Position numbers and translations under genes: made by a program
The notes under the pieces: model-generated
What the model was told of the DNA's origin: nothing
The model's database searches: none
Seen by the model: only the letters and a program-made list of their open reading frames with translations
Shown: positions 24,665 through 34,853 of the stretch, piece by piece
Numbering within the stretch: position 1 is the first letter of the stretch
Layout: each line of letters begins with the position of its first letter
NCBI GenBank assembly: GCA_963667205.1
Contig: OY762959.1
Coordinates: 1-64,000 of the forward strand
Source of the DNA: CF-162 sp963667205
Lineage (GTDB): Bacteria > Chloroflexota > Dehalococcoidia > SM23-28-2 > RBG-16-64-32
Length of the DNA stretch: 64,000 nt
Direction of reading: 5' to 3'

Positions 24665-26242
24665 CTAGGGCGTGATCTGCACCTCGTCGCCCATACCGGG
24701 GCAGCCGACTTCCTGGCTCACGTCCAGCCCGGCGTCATCGCGCAGGATCTTCAGGGAGTCGATGGGGTTGATTCCGCCGGAGCAGTCGACGTCGGCCCAG
24801 GTTACCGTCTGACCGGCGGGGGTGGCGGTCGCGGCGGGCGTCTCGAACGGAGTTGCCGTGGGCGTCTCTGTCGGTTCAGGCGTGGGCTCACTGGACGTGC
24901 GCTGGTAGAGGACTGCCAGACCACTGGTGAGGAACTGCTGGATGTAGGAGTACTGAAGCCCTGTGGTGCTGTCGAAGCTCAGGCCGGCCGTCGCTGACGC
25001 GCCGAAGTTCTGCTCTGGCATCGTCGCCGAGTAGAAGCCGTCAAGGTACTGGACGAGGATGTCGTTCGAGCCTTCGTAGAGGATGACCTCGAACGTCACG
25101 CTTTCCGCCGGAACGCACTGATCGCAGTAGTGGTTGCACATCTCGTCCCACTGGACGACGAACATACGATTCGGCGCCGTTCCCGTCGTGCCGTAGTAGA
25201 CCTCGCCGCAGTGGGTGAGGTCGTGCTCGTCGTAGAAGGCGGCGATCAGTGGGTCGTGGCCCCAGCCGTCGTCATCGCAGTCGTCGCTCCCGTGGGGTAT
25301 CGGCAGGCCGAGGTCGGCGCCGCTGGGGCTGGTGTCGTCACCCCAGTTGTAGTTGTCGTTGCAGGAATTCGGGTCTCCGGGGGACTTCGTGGTCGCCGTG
25401 CCCGGCTGGTAGAGGACCGCCATGCCGCTGGTGAGGCGCTGCTGTGCGTGCGAGTACTGGAGCCCGGTGGTTCCGTCGAAGCTCAGCCCCGCCGTCGCCG
25501 AGGCGCCGAAGTTCAGTTCAGGCAAGGTGGGCGAGAAGAACCCGTCGAGGTACTGAATCTTGATATCGCCGTTCTGGCTCGAGGCCCCCGCGGCCCCACG
25601 GCTGGCGTCCGGGCTCTCGTAGAGGATGATCTCGAAGGTGATACCTCCTCCTTCCGCGCAGAGGTCGCAGCTGTGGTGACAGATGGTGTCCCACTGGACG
25701 ATGAACATGCGGTTCGGGGCGGCCCCGTTGGTCCCGTAGAAGACCTTGCCGCAACCACCACCAAGGTCGAGGTCGTCGAAGAAGGCGGCGATCAGCGGAT
25801 TGAAGCCCCAGCCATCATCGCTGCAGTTCGCGTCGTCCATGGGAATCGGATTCCCAGGGATGGACGAGCCCACGGCGGGTGAGTTGTATTCTTCGTTACA
25901 GTTGTCGGCAATCTCCGGGCCGGGAATCGCGAAGCTGATGAAGCCGTTGGTGGAAATCTGCACTTCGTCGTAGGTGTTTCCGAAAAAGCCGAAGCCGAAC
26001 GGTAGTGACTGGGTCCACACGCCATCGTCTGAACCTGTGAAGTCCGTGTCCGAATCGATCAACGTTCCCGTCGTCGATATATCGATCCAGTCCATCGAGA
26101 CGAACGGGGACGGGGCGTTGGAGTCCGTCCAGGTGTAGCCCGACGGATCGGGGCCGGACGTACTGGCCGAGGCGCTCAGCGCCGTCCAAGCGACGGCTAT
26201 CGTGAGGGCGACTGCTGCGAGGCCGACGATGGGTGCGCGCAT
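24665..26242 (-). CDS. Secreted two-repeat protein with one dockerin-like unit
   Basis: The signal peptide (residues 1-26, ending SASAS) is followed by two homologous regions of about 150-200 residues. Each contains PLIAAF(F/Y)D, a TAPNRMF(I/V)VQWD-like strand with CxHxCDxC, YLDGF(F/Y)S and FGASATAGLSFD. The second copy lacks the N-terminal strand-rich front of the first. A Thr/Pro linker leads to a single dockerin-like unit (DVDCSGGINPIDSLK) with Cys at loop position 4 and a second Cys 27 residues on. It is therefore a likely client of the cohesin-like proteins at 4597-7220, 17 kb away. The repeats resemble nidogen/NIDO-like extracellular domains, but I am not certain of the family. Confidence 0.75.
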   Translation of the reverse strand: MRAPIVGLAAVALTIAVAWTALSASASTSGPDPSGYTWTDSNAPSPFVSMDWIDISTTGTLIDSDTDFTGSDDGVWTQSLPFGFGFFGNTYDEVQISTNGFISFAIPGPEIADNCNEEYNSPAVGSSIPGNPIPMDDANCSDDGWGFNPLIAAFFDDLDLGGGCGKVFYGTNGAAPNRMFIVQWDTICHHSCDLCAEGGGITFEIILYESPDASRGAAGASSQNGDIKIQYLDGFFSPTLPELNFGASATAGLSFDGTTGLQYSHAQQRLTSGMAVLYQPGTATTKSPGDPNSCNDNYNWGDDTSPSGADLGLPIPHGSDDCDDDGWGHDPLIAAFYDEHDLTHCGEVYYGTTGTAPNRMFVVQWDEMCNHYCDQCVPAESVTFEVILYEGSNDILVQYLDGFYSATMPEQNFGASATAGLSFDSTTGLQYSYIQQFLTSGLAVLYQRTSSEPTPEPTETPTATPFETPAATATPAGQTVTWADVDCSGGINPIDSLKILRDDAGLDVSQEVGCPGMGDEVQITP

Positions 26243-26282
26243 GCGGGTGGTACCTCCACAGGACTTTCGACCGTTTCGTCTG

Positions 26283-28175
26283 TTATAGCGCTTCCAGCAC
26301 CTTCTCCGCCAGCGCGCGCGTGAAGCCCGGCGTTTCCGCGATCTCCTCGGCGCTGGCGTCGCGGACGGCCTTCAGCGAGCCGAACTTACGCATGAGCGCC
26401 TTCTTGCGCTTGGGGCCAACGCCGGGCACTTCGTCCAACGCCGAGCGCAGGCCGCTCTTCTTGCGCACGCCCCGGTGGTAGGTGATGGCGAAGCGGTGCG
26501 CCTCGTCGCGGATGCGTTGGACGAGGTAGAGCGCCTGCGACTTGCGGTCCAGCACGACCGGCTCGCTGACGCCGACGACGAACAGCTCCTCGAAGCGTTT
26601 GGCGAGCCCGGCCAGCGGGATGTGGCCGATGCCCAGGTTGCGCATCGCGTCGTGTGCGGCCGAGACCTGGCCCTTGCCGCCGTCGACGATCACGAAGTCG
26701 GGCATCGCCCCGAACGACTCATCGTACTCACCGGCCTCGTTCGCGCCTTCTTCCTGCGACTGGCGGCGCGCGCGCCAGAAGCGGCGCTTCAGCACCTCCG
26801 CCATCATCGCGAAGTCGTTTTGGCCCTCGGCGCCCTTGATGCGGAAGCGCCGGTACTCGCTCTTCTTCGGGTTGCCGTCCTCGAAGACGACCATCGAGCC
26901 GACGGCGCTCGTGCCCTGGATCGTCGAGATGTCGTAGCACTCGATGCGCCCTGGTAGCGCCGGCAGCTCCAGCTCGTCTTGCAGCTGCTGCAGCGCCTCG
27001 TCCTTCTTGCTGCGGTCGGCCATCCACTTCGCGCGTGCCTGCTGCAGCGATTCGCGGGCGTTGTCGACTGCGCGCTCAACGAGCGTGCGCTTCTCGCCCC
27101 GCGAGGGCACCATGACGCGGACGCCGCCGGCGCGCCGTCCGTTCGGGCGGTCGCTGCGGCGCTGCGTGAGCCACTGCTCGATCAGGTCTGTGTCGTCGAT
27201 TCTGACCGGCAGGAGGACGCGCGCCGGGACGAACGGCGACGACTCGTAAAACTGCTCGACGAAGCTGCGCAGGATCTCGGCGTCGCTCTCGTCCGCCGTG
27301 CCGTCGAGCTGGAAGATGTCGCGGCCGATGATCAGCCCCTTGCGCACGAAGAACACCTGGACGTAGGCCTCCTGCTCCTCGCGCGCCAGCCCGAAGACGT
27401 CCATGTCCGTGCGGTCGCGCACCTCCATCACCTGGCGCTCCGTCGTGCGGTCGATCGCCTGCACCTGGTCGCGCAGGCGGGCGGCGCGCTCGTACTCCAG
27501 GTCGGCGGAAGCTCGCTGCATCTCGCGGCGCAGGTCGCGGGTGATCTCGTCCGTGCGGCCTTCGAGGAACATGACGGTCTGCTGGATGACGGTGTCGTAT
27601 TCCTCCTTGGTGCAGAGGGAGGCGCAGGGGCCGATGCAGCGATGGATGAAGTACTCCAGGCACGGCCGTGGGTCGTCGCCGGTGATCTCTTTCGTGCAGG
27701 AACGCCAGGGGAAGAGCTTCTTCACAAGGTCCAGCGTGCGCCGTACCGATCCCGCCGAGGCGAAGGGCCCGAAGTAGCGCGAGCCGTCGCTGCCGATGCG
27801 GCGGGTGATCTGGACACGGGGCCAGCGCTCGCTGAGGTCGATCTTGAGGTACGGGTAGTGCTTGTCGTCCTTGAGGCGCACGTTGTAGAGCGGCTGGTGC
27901 CGCTTGACCAGCGTTGCCTCCAGTATCAGCGCCTCCTGGGCGGAGCCGGTGAGGATGAACTCGATGTCGGCGATCTGCTCGACCAGCCGGCGCGTCTTCG
28001 ATTCGAAGGCGTGCGTCGAGCCGAAGTATGAGCGTACGCGGCTGCGCAGCGAGGCTGCCTTGCCGACGTAGATGATGCGGCCGCTGGCGTTCTTGAAAAT
28101 GTAGACGCCGGGCTTGGCCGGCAGCGCCTTCAGCTGGGCGGCGAATTTCTTTTCGGGGGCTGCTTGAGGGGACAT
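26283..28175 (-). CDS. uvrC: UvrABC excinuclease subunit C
   Basis: A 630-residue protein of normal length. The N-terminal GIY-YIG nuclease domain (PGVYIFKNASGRIIYVGKA) is followed by a Cys-containing region, the UVR motif (ADLEYERAARLRDQ), the RNase H-like second nuclease (IECYDISTIQGTSAVGSMVV; DFVIVDGGKGQ) and a C-terminal helix-hairpin-helix pair (VPGVGPKRKKALMRKFGS). It makes both incisions in nucleotide excision repair. The following minus-strand gene begins in a separate short gap. Confidence 0.97.
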   Translation of the reverse strand: MSPQAAPEKKFAAQLKALPAKPGVYIFKNASGRIIYVGKAASLRSRVRSYFGSTHAFESKTRRLVEQIADIEFILTGSAQEALILEATLVKRHQPLYNVRLKDDKHYPYLKIDLSERWPRVQITRRIGSDGSRYFGPFASAGSVRRTLDLVKKLFPWRSCTKEITGDDPRPCLEYFIHRCIGPCASLCTKEEYDTVIQQTVMFLEGRTDEITRDLRREMQRASADLEYERAARLRDQVQAIDRTTERQVMEVRDRTDMDVFGLAREEQEAYVQVFFVRKGLIIGRDIFQLDGTADESDAEILRSFVEQFYESSPFVPARVLLPVRIDDTDLIEQWLTQRRSDRPNGRRAGGVRVMVPSRGEKRTLVERAVDNARESLQQARAKWMADRSKKDEALQQLQDELELPALPGRIECYDISTIQGTSAVGSMVVFEDGNPKKSEYRRFRIKGAEGQNDFAMMAEVLKRRFWRARRQSQEEGANEAGEYDESFGAMPDFVIVDGGKGQVSAAHDAMRNLGIGHIPLAGLAKRFEELFVVGVSEPVVLDRKSQALYLVQRIRDEAHRFAITYHRGVRKKSGLRSALDEVPGVGPKRKKALMRKFGSLKAVRDASAEEIAETPGFTRALAEKVLEAL

Positions 28176-28209
28176 CGCAGCTTCAATTCTACCGCGATTC
28201 GCTCCGGAC

Positions 28210-29253
28210 TTAGCCGGTCGTGGCGGCGGCCCGCGGCGGGCTGGACTCCGCCGGCAGCGTCAGCGAGTAGAGGACGTCGGCGTGGTGGTGGTGGAAATCG
28301 TGCGACCAGTACAACGCCACAGCGCGCTCGTTCGACTGGTCGACGTAGACGGCGACGGCGTCCACGTCGCGGCCGCTGAGGTGCGTCAGGCCGGTCGCGA
28401 GGAGGAAGCGGCCGAGCCCGCGGCCGTGATACTCGGGAGCGGTGCCGATGACGTACACTTCGCCGACGCGGCCCTCCCCGTCACGCTCTTCGACTTTGAG
28501 CCAGTGGAAGCCGGCCGGCTTGCCGTCGACCTCCAGGATCAGCAGGTCCTCGGGCCTGAACCAGGGCTGGCGCAGACGGGCGCGGAAGTCGTCCATCGTC
28601 CATTGGCCGTTCTCCGGGTGGCCGGCGAAGATCTGGTTATTGAGGGCGAGCCACATCTCGTCGTCCGCGCCGGGTCGGAACGGGCGCACGGCGGCGCCCT
28701 CCGGCGTTGCGGGGTTCGGTGGCGCTCCGGGATGGCGGTGCATGTGCAGGAGTCGCCGCGTTTCCTCGAACGCGAAGTCGCGCGCCATCGCGCGGCCGGC
28801 GGCCGAGTCGTTGTAGCCCCACACGTCGACCCTGAGCGCGCCTTCCGATCGCGCGTGCTCGATAAGTCGCGAAAGGAGCCTCCGGCCGATGCCTGTTCGC
28901 CGGAACTGCGGGTGCACCGTCAGCTCGCACGAGACGCGACGCTCGCCGGTGGCATCGAAGGTCAACGTGTGGGCGTATCCAACGAGGCGCGCCCCTTCGT
29001 AGGCCATGATGCCGATGGCGACGTCTGAGCCGTGCTGAAGCCGCAAGAACTTGTGCTCGCCGAACGGTTCGTGGCCGTCGGCCTCTTTCGCCGCGGCGGT
29101 AAGGTCCGCGAGCTCATCGATGTGCTCGCCCTCAAGGCGTGTGATCACTTCAAGGTTCTGCATGGGAGACAGCGGGCGGCGCCAACTAGGCGAATGGGCG
29201 ATATCGGGCGCGGGCCGCTTCGTGCTTTCTTCTGTGATCCTCACTTCGGGCAT
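28210..29253 (-). CDS. Tandem GNAT acetyltransferase, mycothiol synthase (MshD)-like
   Basis: Two GNAT domains are present: the first with VHPQFRRTGIGRRLL, the second with TAPEYHGRGLGRFLL and a C-terminal strand (AVAVYVDQSNERAVALYWSHDF) that resembles MshD of actinobacteria. MshD acetylates Cys-GlcN-Ins to mycothiol; no other mycothiol gene is in the window, so the acceptor here is uncertain. Two starts are possible. ATG 29253 has GGAG 7 bases upstream but adds a Pro-rich leader; ATG 29163 starts right at the domain (MQNLEVITRLEG). Confidence 0.75.
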   Translation of the reverse strand: MPEVRITEESTKRPAPDIAHSPSWRRPLSPMQNLEVITRLEGEHIDELADLTAAAKEADGHEPFGEHKFLRLQHGSDVAIGIMAYEGARLVGYAHTLTFDATGERRVSCELTVHPQFRRTGIGRRLLSRLIEHARSEGALRVDVWGYNDSAAGRAMARDFAFEETRRLLHMHRHPGAPPNPATPEGAAVRPFRPGADDEMWLALNNQIFAGHPENGQWTMDDFRARLRQPWFRPEDLLILEVDGKPAGFHWLKVEERDGEGRVGEVYVIGTAPEYHGRGLGRFLLATGLTHLSGRDVDAVAVYVDQSNERAVALYWSHDFHHHHADVLYSLTLPAESSPPRAAATTG

Positions 29254-29300
29254 GCCGGTGCTCCAATTCTAAACGCTGACCCGCTATCCCCACCACGCAG

Positions 29301-30344
29301 GTGGCAACGAGGCGGTGTCGTAATATTGGAGGCAGACGCCCGCCCGTTCGTTACCAAATCAAGGAGGCCGCCGTACGCAAGCTCACCGTTCTCGTCGCCG
29401 CGATCGCTGCCGCTGCCGCTCTGGCCGCTCTGCCGGCCCGAAAGCTTCTGCGCAGCCGCGAGGACACCCCCTGGCGCGACGCCGAGCGGCCCGGCCGCAT
29501 GGTAACGGTCGACGGTGTTGGCCTGCACTACGTCGAGCAGGCACCGCCGGTGGGCGGAAGCACGCCGGCGATCGTGATGATCCACGGCTTCGGCGGCAAC
29601 ACCTACAGTTATCGGCACCAGATCTCCGATCTGGCGCAGGACTATCGCTGCGTCGCAATCGACCTCAAAGGCTTCGGCTACAGCGAGCGGCCCGCGGGCG
29701 GCGACTACTCGCTGACCGAGCAGGCGCGGCTCGTCCTCGGCGCGCTGGACGCGCTCGGCATCGACAAGGCGACGGTGATTGGTCAGTCGATGGGCGGCGA
29801 GGTCGCGATGCGTATGGCCACGATGGCGCCGGAGCGTGTCGAACGGCTGGTCCTCGCCGCGTCGGTGCCGGGGAGGAAGCTGCCGATCGCGCCCCGGCTG
29901 CCGTTGATGCGGCCTCTGGTCGGCCCGGTAGCGAAGCTCGTTACGATGAGAGCCTGGCGGAGGCTCTTCTACGACAAGAACCGCCCCGATCTCGAGCAGA
30001 TCCGCGCCGAGTATCTGAAGCCGTCCCGCATCCACGGCACGACGAGGACGATATGGGAGATGTGGGAGGGCATCCGCCACGACCAGCGGATCGACTTCGC
30101 GCGGCTGACGCAGCCAGTGCTGATCCTCTGGGCGGAGAAGGAGCGGATCCTGCCGTTCCCCGGGCGCGCCCTGCGCTGGCTGCAGGCGCAGCTGCCGCAG
30201 GCCGCCACGGAGCACATCCCGGCCTCCGGCCACATGCTGCTGGAGGAGCAGCCAGCGATCGTCAACGCCGCGATCCGCCGCTCCCTGGACGGCGCCCGGA
30301 CCGGCGACGCCGCGTTCGTTGACACGGCAGCCCCACCAGCGTAG
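29301..30344 (+). CDS. Membrane-anchored alpha/beta hydrolase
   Basis: GTG 29301 is the only canonical in-frame start, but AAGGAGG at 29361-29367 stands 5 bases before a GTA codon at 29373 that begins the hydrophobic anchor (VRKLTVLVAAIAAAAALAAL). The real start is probably there. The hydrolase domain has the oxyanion segment MIHGFGGNTYSY, the nucleophile elbow GQSMGGE and the catalytic His in ASGHMLLEEQP. The acid position reads LILWAEKERILP, with Glu where the usual GxxDxxxP carries Asp. The substrate is unknown, presumably an ester or epoxide outside or at the membrane. Confidence 0.8.
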   Translation: MATRRCRNIGGRRPPVRYQIKEAAVRKLTVLVAAIAAAAALAALPARKLLRSREDTPWRDAERPGRMVTVDGVGLHYVEQAPPVGGSTPAIVMIHGFGGNTYSYRHQISDLAQDYRCVAIDLKGFGYSERPAGGDYSLTEQARLVLGALDALGIDKATVIGQSMGGEVAMRMATMAPERVERLVLAASVPGRKLPIAPRLPLMRPLVGPVAKLVTMRAWRRLFYDKNRPDLEQIRAEYLKPSRIHGTTRTIWEMWEGIRHDQRIDFARLTQPVLILWAEKERILPFPGRALRWLQAQLPQAATEHIPASGHMLLEEQPAIVNAAIRRSLDGARTGDAAFVDTAAPPA

Positions 30345-30409
30345 ACCCAGGCGCGTTTGACGCCACTCCTGACATCCAGCTGTCCGCCTCGCGCGGTAAA
30401 CTGAGGCCC

Positions 30410-33400
30410 ATGAGCGTCGTCGATTCCTTTCACCCCGTTGTCCGCGCCTGGTTCACCGGGCGGTTCGAAGCGCCCACGGACGCCCAGACGGACGGCTGGC
30501 CGCACATCATCGCCGGCCGCGACACGCTGATTTCGGCGCCGACCGGCTCCGGCAAGACGCTCGCCGCATTTCTCGTCTCGATCGACCGGCTCGTGCGAAA
30601 GGCCGAGGCGGGCGAGCTGGAAGACGGCGTCGAGGTCGTCTACGTCTCGCCGCTGAAGGCGCTCTCCAACGACATCCAGCGCAACCTGGACGAACCGCTT
30701 GAACAGATCGCCGAGATCGCACGCGAGATGGGCTACGAGCTGCCCGAGATCCGCACGGCTCTGCGCACCGGCGACACGACGCAGACGGAGCGGCAGCAGA
30801 TCCTCAAGACGCCGCCGCACATCCTGATCACGACGCCGGAGTCGCTCTACCTGATGGTCACGGCCGAACGCAGCCGCGCGATCCTGCGCAACGTCAAGAC
30901 CGTGATCGTCGACGAGGTGCACGCGCTGATCCGCGACAAGCGCGGCAGCCACCTCGCGCTGACGCTGGCGCGGCTGGACCACATCAGCGGTCAGCGGCCG
31001 GATCGCGTCGGTCTCTCGGCTACCGTGAAGCCGATCGAGTATGCCGCGCAGTTCCTCGTTGGCGCCGAGCACGTGTCCAGCGACGGAAAGGCCGACTGTG
31101 AGATCGTCGACTCCGGGCACCAGCGTGACCTCGACCTTTCGATTGAGGTGCCGCCGACGGACCTAGAAGCGGTGGCCTCGGGCGAACAATGGGCGGACAT
31201 CTACGACCGGTTGACTGAGCTGGTCGAGACGCACCGCACGACGATCGTCTTCGTGAACACGCGCCGGCTGGCAGAGCGGGTGGCGTTCAAGCTGTCGGAG
31301 CGCATCAGCGAAGAGCACGTTGGTGCGCACCACGGTAGCCTCTCGAAGGAGCGACGGCACCGCATGGAGCAGCGGCTCAAGGCGGGCGAGATGAAGGCGC
31401 TGGTCGCCACCGCCTCGCTAGAGCTGGGGATCGACATCGGCGCCGTTGACCTCGCTTGCCAGCTGGAATCGCCGCGAAGCATCACTACGTTCCTGCAGCG
31501 CGTCGGCCGCTCCGGACACGCGCTCGGCCTGACACCGAAGGGCCGCCTCTTCCCGGCCAGCCGCGATGAGCTGGTGGAGTGCGCGGCGCTGGTGCGAGCT
31601 GTCCGCCACGGCCGGCTCGACCGCGTGTCCTCTCCCAGGGCCCCGCTCGACATCCTAGCCCAGCAGATCGTGGCGGAAGCCGCCTGCGAATCGTGGGCCG
31701 AGGACGACTTGTTCGCGCTCGTCCGCCGCGCCTGGCCGTACCAGGCGCTGGAGCGTCAGCGCTTCGACGAGGTCGTGGAGGTGCTGAGCCAAGGCATCGC
31801 CGTCGGAAGTGGGCGCGCGTCGCACCTTCTGCACCGGGACCGCATCAACGGCGTCGTGCGCGGCCGTCGCGGCGCGCGCAGCACGGCGATCCAGTGCGGC
31901 GGTGCGATCCCTGAGATCGCCGACTACCGCGTGATCGCCGAGCCGGAGGGCACCTTCGTCGGCACTCTGGATGAGGACTTCTCGATCGAGTCGATGGCTG
32001 GCGACATCGTTCTGCTGGGCACGACGTCGTGGCGGATCAAGCGCATCGAGGCCGGCGGCGGCGTCCGCGTCGAGGACGCTCACGGGCAACCTCCGACGAT
32101 CCCCTTCTGGAACGGCGAGGCGCCGGGCCGCACGCTCGAACTGTCTGAGGAAGTCTCACGTCTCCGCATCGAGATCTCGATGCGCCTGAGCGGCGCCGGC
32201 AACGGTAACGGGACGAACGGGTCGTCCGGTCCGGGCGGCGGCGTCGCGAAGTGGGTGCAGGACGAGTGCGCTCTCAGCGCCGAGGCCGCGGAGCAGGTGG
32301 TGCGCTACATCAAGGTGCAGGAAGAGATGATGGGCCTCGTGCCGTCGCAGGAGGACATTGTCTTCGAGCGTTTCTTCGACGAGAGCGGCGGCATGCAGCT
32401 CGTCCTCCATGCGCCGTTCGGGGCGCGCATCAACCGCGCCTGGGGCTTCGCGCTGCGCAAGCGGTTCTGCGTCAGCTTTGACTTCGAGCTGCAGGCGGCG
32501 GCAAGCGACGACGCGATGCTGCTTTCGATTGGGCCGAACAACAGCTTCCCGCTGGAGGACATGTTCGGACTCGTCAACCGGCCGACGCTACGGGAGTCCG
32601 TCGAGCAGTCGCTGCTGATCGCCAACGCGCCGGTGTGGCAAGCGCGCTGGCGCTGGAACTCGACGCGCGCGCTGGCCGTCCTGCGCCAGCGCAACGGGAA
32701 GCGCGTGCCACCGCCGCTCCAGCGGATGAAGTCGGACGACCTGATGGCGGCGGTCTTCCCCCGGCTCGTCGCTTGCCAGGAGAACGTCGTCGGCGCGATC
32801 GATCTGCCCGACCACCCGCTGATCAACCAGTCGATGTACGACTGCCTGACGGAGGCGATGGACATCGACGGACTGGACCGGGTGCTGGAGCGCATCGAGC
32901 GCGGCGAGATCCGCGTCCACGGCCGAGACACGACTGAGCCCTCGCCGTTCAGCCACGAGATGCTCAACTCCAAGCCGTACACGTACCTGGACGACGCGCC
33001 GCTGGAGGAGCGCCGCGCCCGCGCTGTCTCCCTCCGCCGGACGCTCCCTCAGAGTGGCCGCGACCTCGGCATCCTCGACCCGGACGCGATCGAGATCGTC
33101 ACGGCGGAGGCGCAGCCGCAGCCCCGCGACGCCGAAGAGGTGCACGAGGCGTTGCTGGGCCTTGTGGCGGTGCGCCCGGAGTACGCCCCGGAGTGGGCCG
33201 CCTGGTTCGACGAGCTGGTCAGCCAGCGCCGCGCCGCCACGTTTGAGAACGAGGGCGAGCACTTCTGGTTCGCGGTCGAGAACCTGCCGCTGATCGAGCG
33301 CCTGTACCCGTCGGCAACGCTCCGACCGGATGTCGACCTGCCGGCCTCGTTGCGGCGAGAGGTCGACGAGGAGGAGGCCCGCCGGACGGTTGTGCGCGGG

Positions 33401-34754
33401 CAGCTTGAAGTGCTCGGCCCAACGACGGTGGACGAAATCGCCGAGCGAACGGCCCTGGCACCGGGCGCGATCAACTCTGCGCTGGCGTTCCTTGAGGGCG
33501 AGGGCGGCATGGCGATGCGCGGACGCTTTAGGGTCGGCGATGGCGACGAGCAGTGGTGCGATCGTCGCCTGCTGGCGCGCATCCACCGCTTTACGCTCGA
33601 CCGCCTGCGCGCCGAGATCGAACCGGTCTCGGCGCAGGACCTGATGCGCTTCCTCCTGCGCTGGCAGCACGTGGCCCCGGGCACTCAGCTCGAGGGCAAG
33701 CGCGGGCTCCTGGAGGCGATCGCGCAGCTCCAGGGCTACGATATCCCGGCCGTCGGCTGGGAGCGGCACGTCCTGCCGGCGCGAGTCGCCGAGTACAGGG
33801 GGACGTGGCTGGATAAGCTGTGTCTCACAGGCGACGTCGCCTGGGCGCGCATGATGCCGCGCAAGAGCGGCGGCAACGGCTCTCTCGCGCCGCCGCCTCT
33901 TCCGCGACGCCCGTCTCGCTGGCCCGCCGCGCCGACCTGCCGTGGCTGCTCGCCGGCGTGCGTCACAACTCCACTCGTCCTGAGGCTTCCAACGGATCCG
34001 CAGGACTCGAAGGACCGCAGCCACCGAGCCGCGGCGCTGCGGCCGAGATCTTCGAGCTGCTGCAATCGAAGGGCGCCCTCTTCTACGATGACATCGCTGC
34101 GGCCACGGGCCGCCTTCCCACGGACGTCGGGCGCTGACTCTGGGACCTCGTGGCGCGCGGCCTGGCGACCGCCGACGGCTTCCAGGCGCTGCGCGCGCTC
34201 ATGGCCTCGAACAAGAAGCGGGGTTCCGCCGCCCGCAGCGGGCGCGCCTCTTCCGCACGCTGGCCGTGAGCGGCGTGCCATCCGGCCGCTGGTCGCTGCT
34301 GCCGGAGTGGGAGCTGGCCGGCGACAGCCTGGCGACGGAGGAGCTGGCGGAGGCCTGGGCGGAGCAGCTGCTCTTCCGCTACGGCGTCGTCTTCCGCGAC
34401 CTGGCGCGACAGGAGAACGTGAGCGTGCCCTGGCGGGAGGTGCTCAAGGTGTTGCGGCGCATGGAGGCGCAGGGGGTCGTCCGCGGCGGCCGCTTCGTCG
34501 CAGGCTTCTATGGTGAGCAGTACGCCCGCCCGGAGGCCGTGGAGTCGCTGCGCGCGGTGCGCCGCAAGGAGAAGGAGGGCGAGCTGGTTCGCCTCTCCGC
34601 CGTCGATCCGCTGAACCTGACGAGCGTGATCACGCCGGGCGCCCGCGTGCCGTCCGTGCACACCAACTCGGTGCACTACCGTGACGGCGTGCCTATTCCG
34701 GAAGAAGACTTTGCTGTGGCTGTGGCGGAGCGACACTTGACGATTCCGGTCTGA
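30410..34754 (+). CDS. Lhr-family DEAD/DEAH helicase (3' third frameshifted)
   Basis: The N-terminal 1150 residues are intact: Walker A SAPTGSGKTLAAFLVSIDR, the DEVH box (VIVDEVHALIRDKRGSH), SATVKP, the second RecA domain (VATASLELGIDIG; QRVGRSGH), then winged-helix and beta-barrel segments of the Lhr core. Lhr proteins are ATP-dependent DNA/RNA helicases linked to repair. From about 33885 the protein-like sequence moves to another frame (SLARRADLPWLLAGVRHN). It meets a TGA at 34135-34137 (DVGR stop LWDLVARGL) and moves again near 34235 to a frame ending at 34754 (GRWSLLPEWELAGD to HLTIPV). A full gene of about 1450 codons is inferred. Confidence 0.85.
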
Positions 34755-34853
34755 TCGACGCTCCCGCAATTACAGGGGGCCGCCGACGGGCCCAGTTCTG
34801 CTCGGCGCGGATCGACGTCGGTGGCCGCGGGGCCAATAGCATACGATTGAGCC

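Noticed and set aside
34135..34137. Selenocysteine at the TGA in the Lhr gene
   Set aside because: Lhr proteins are not selenoproteins and the region has nearby frameshifts.
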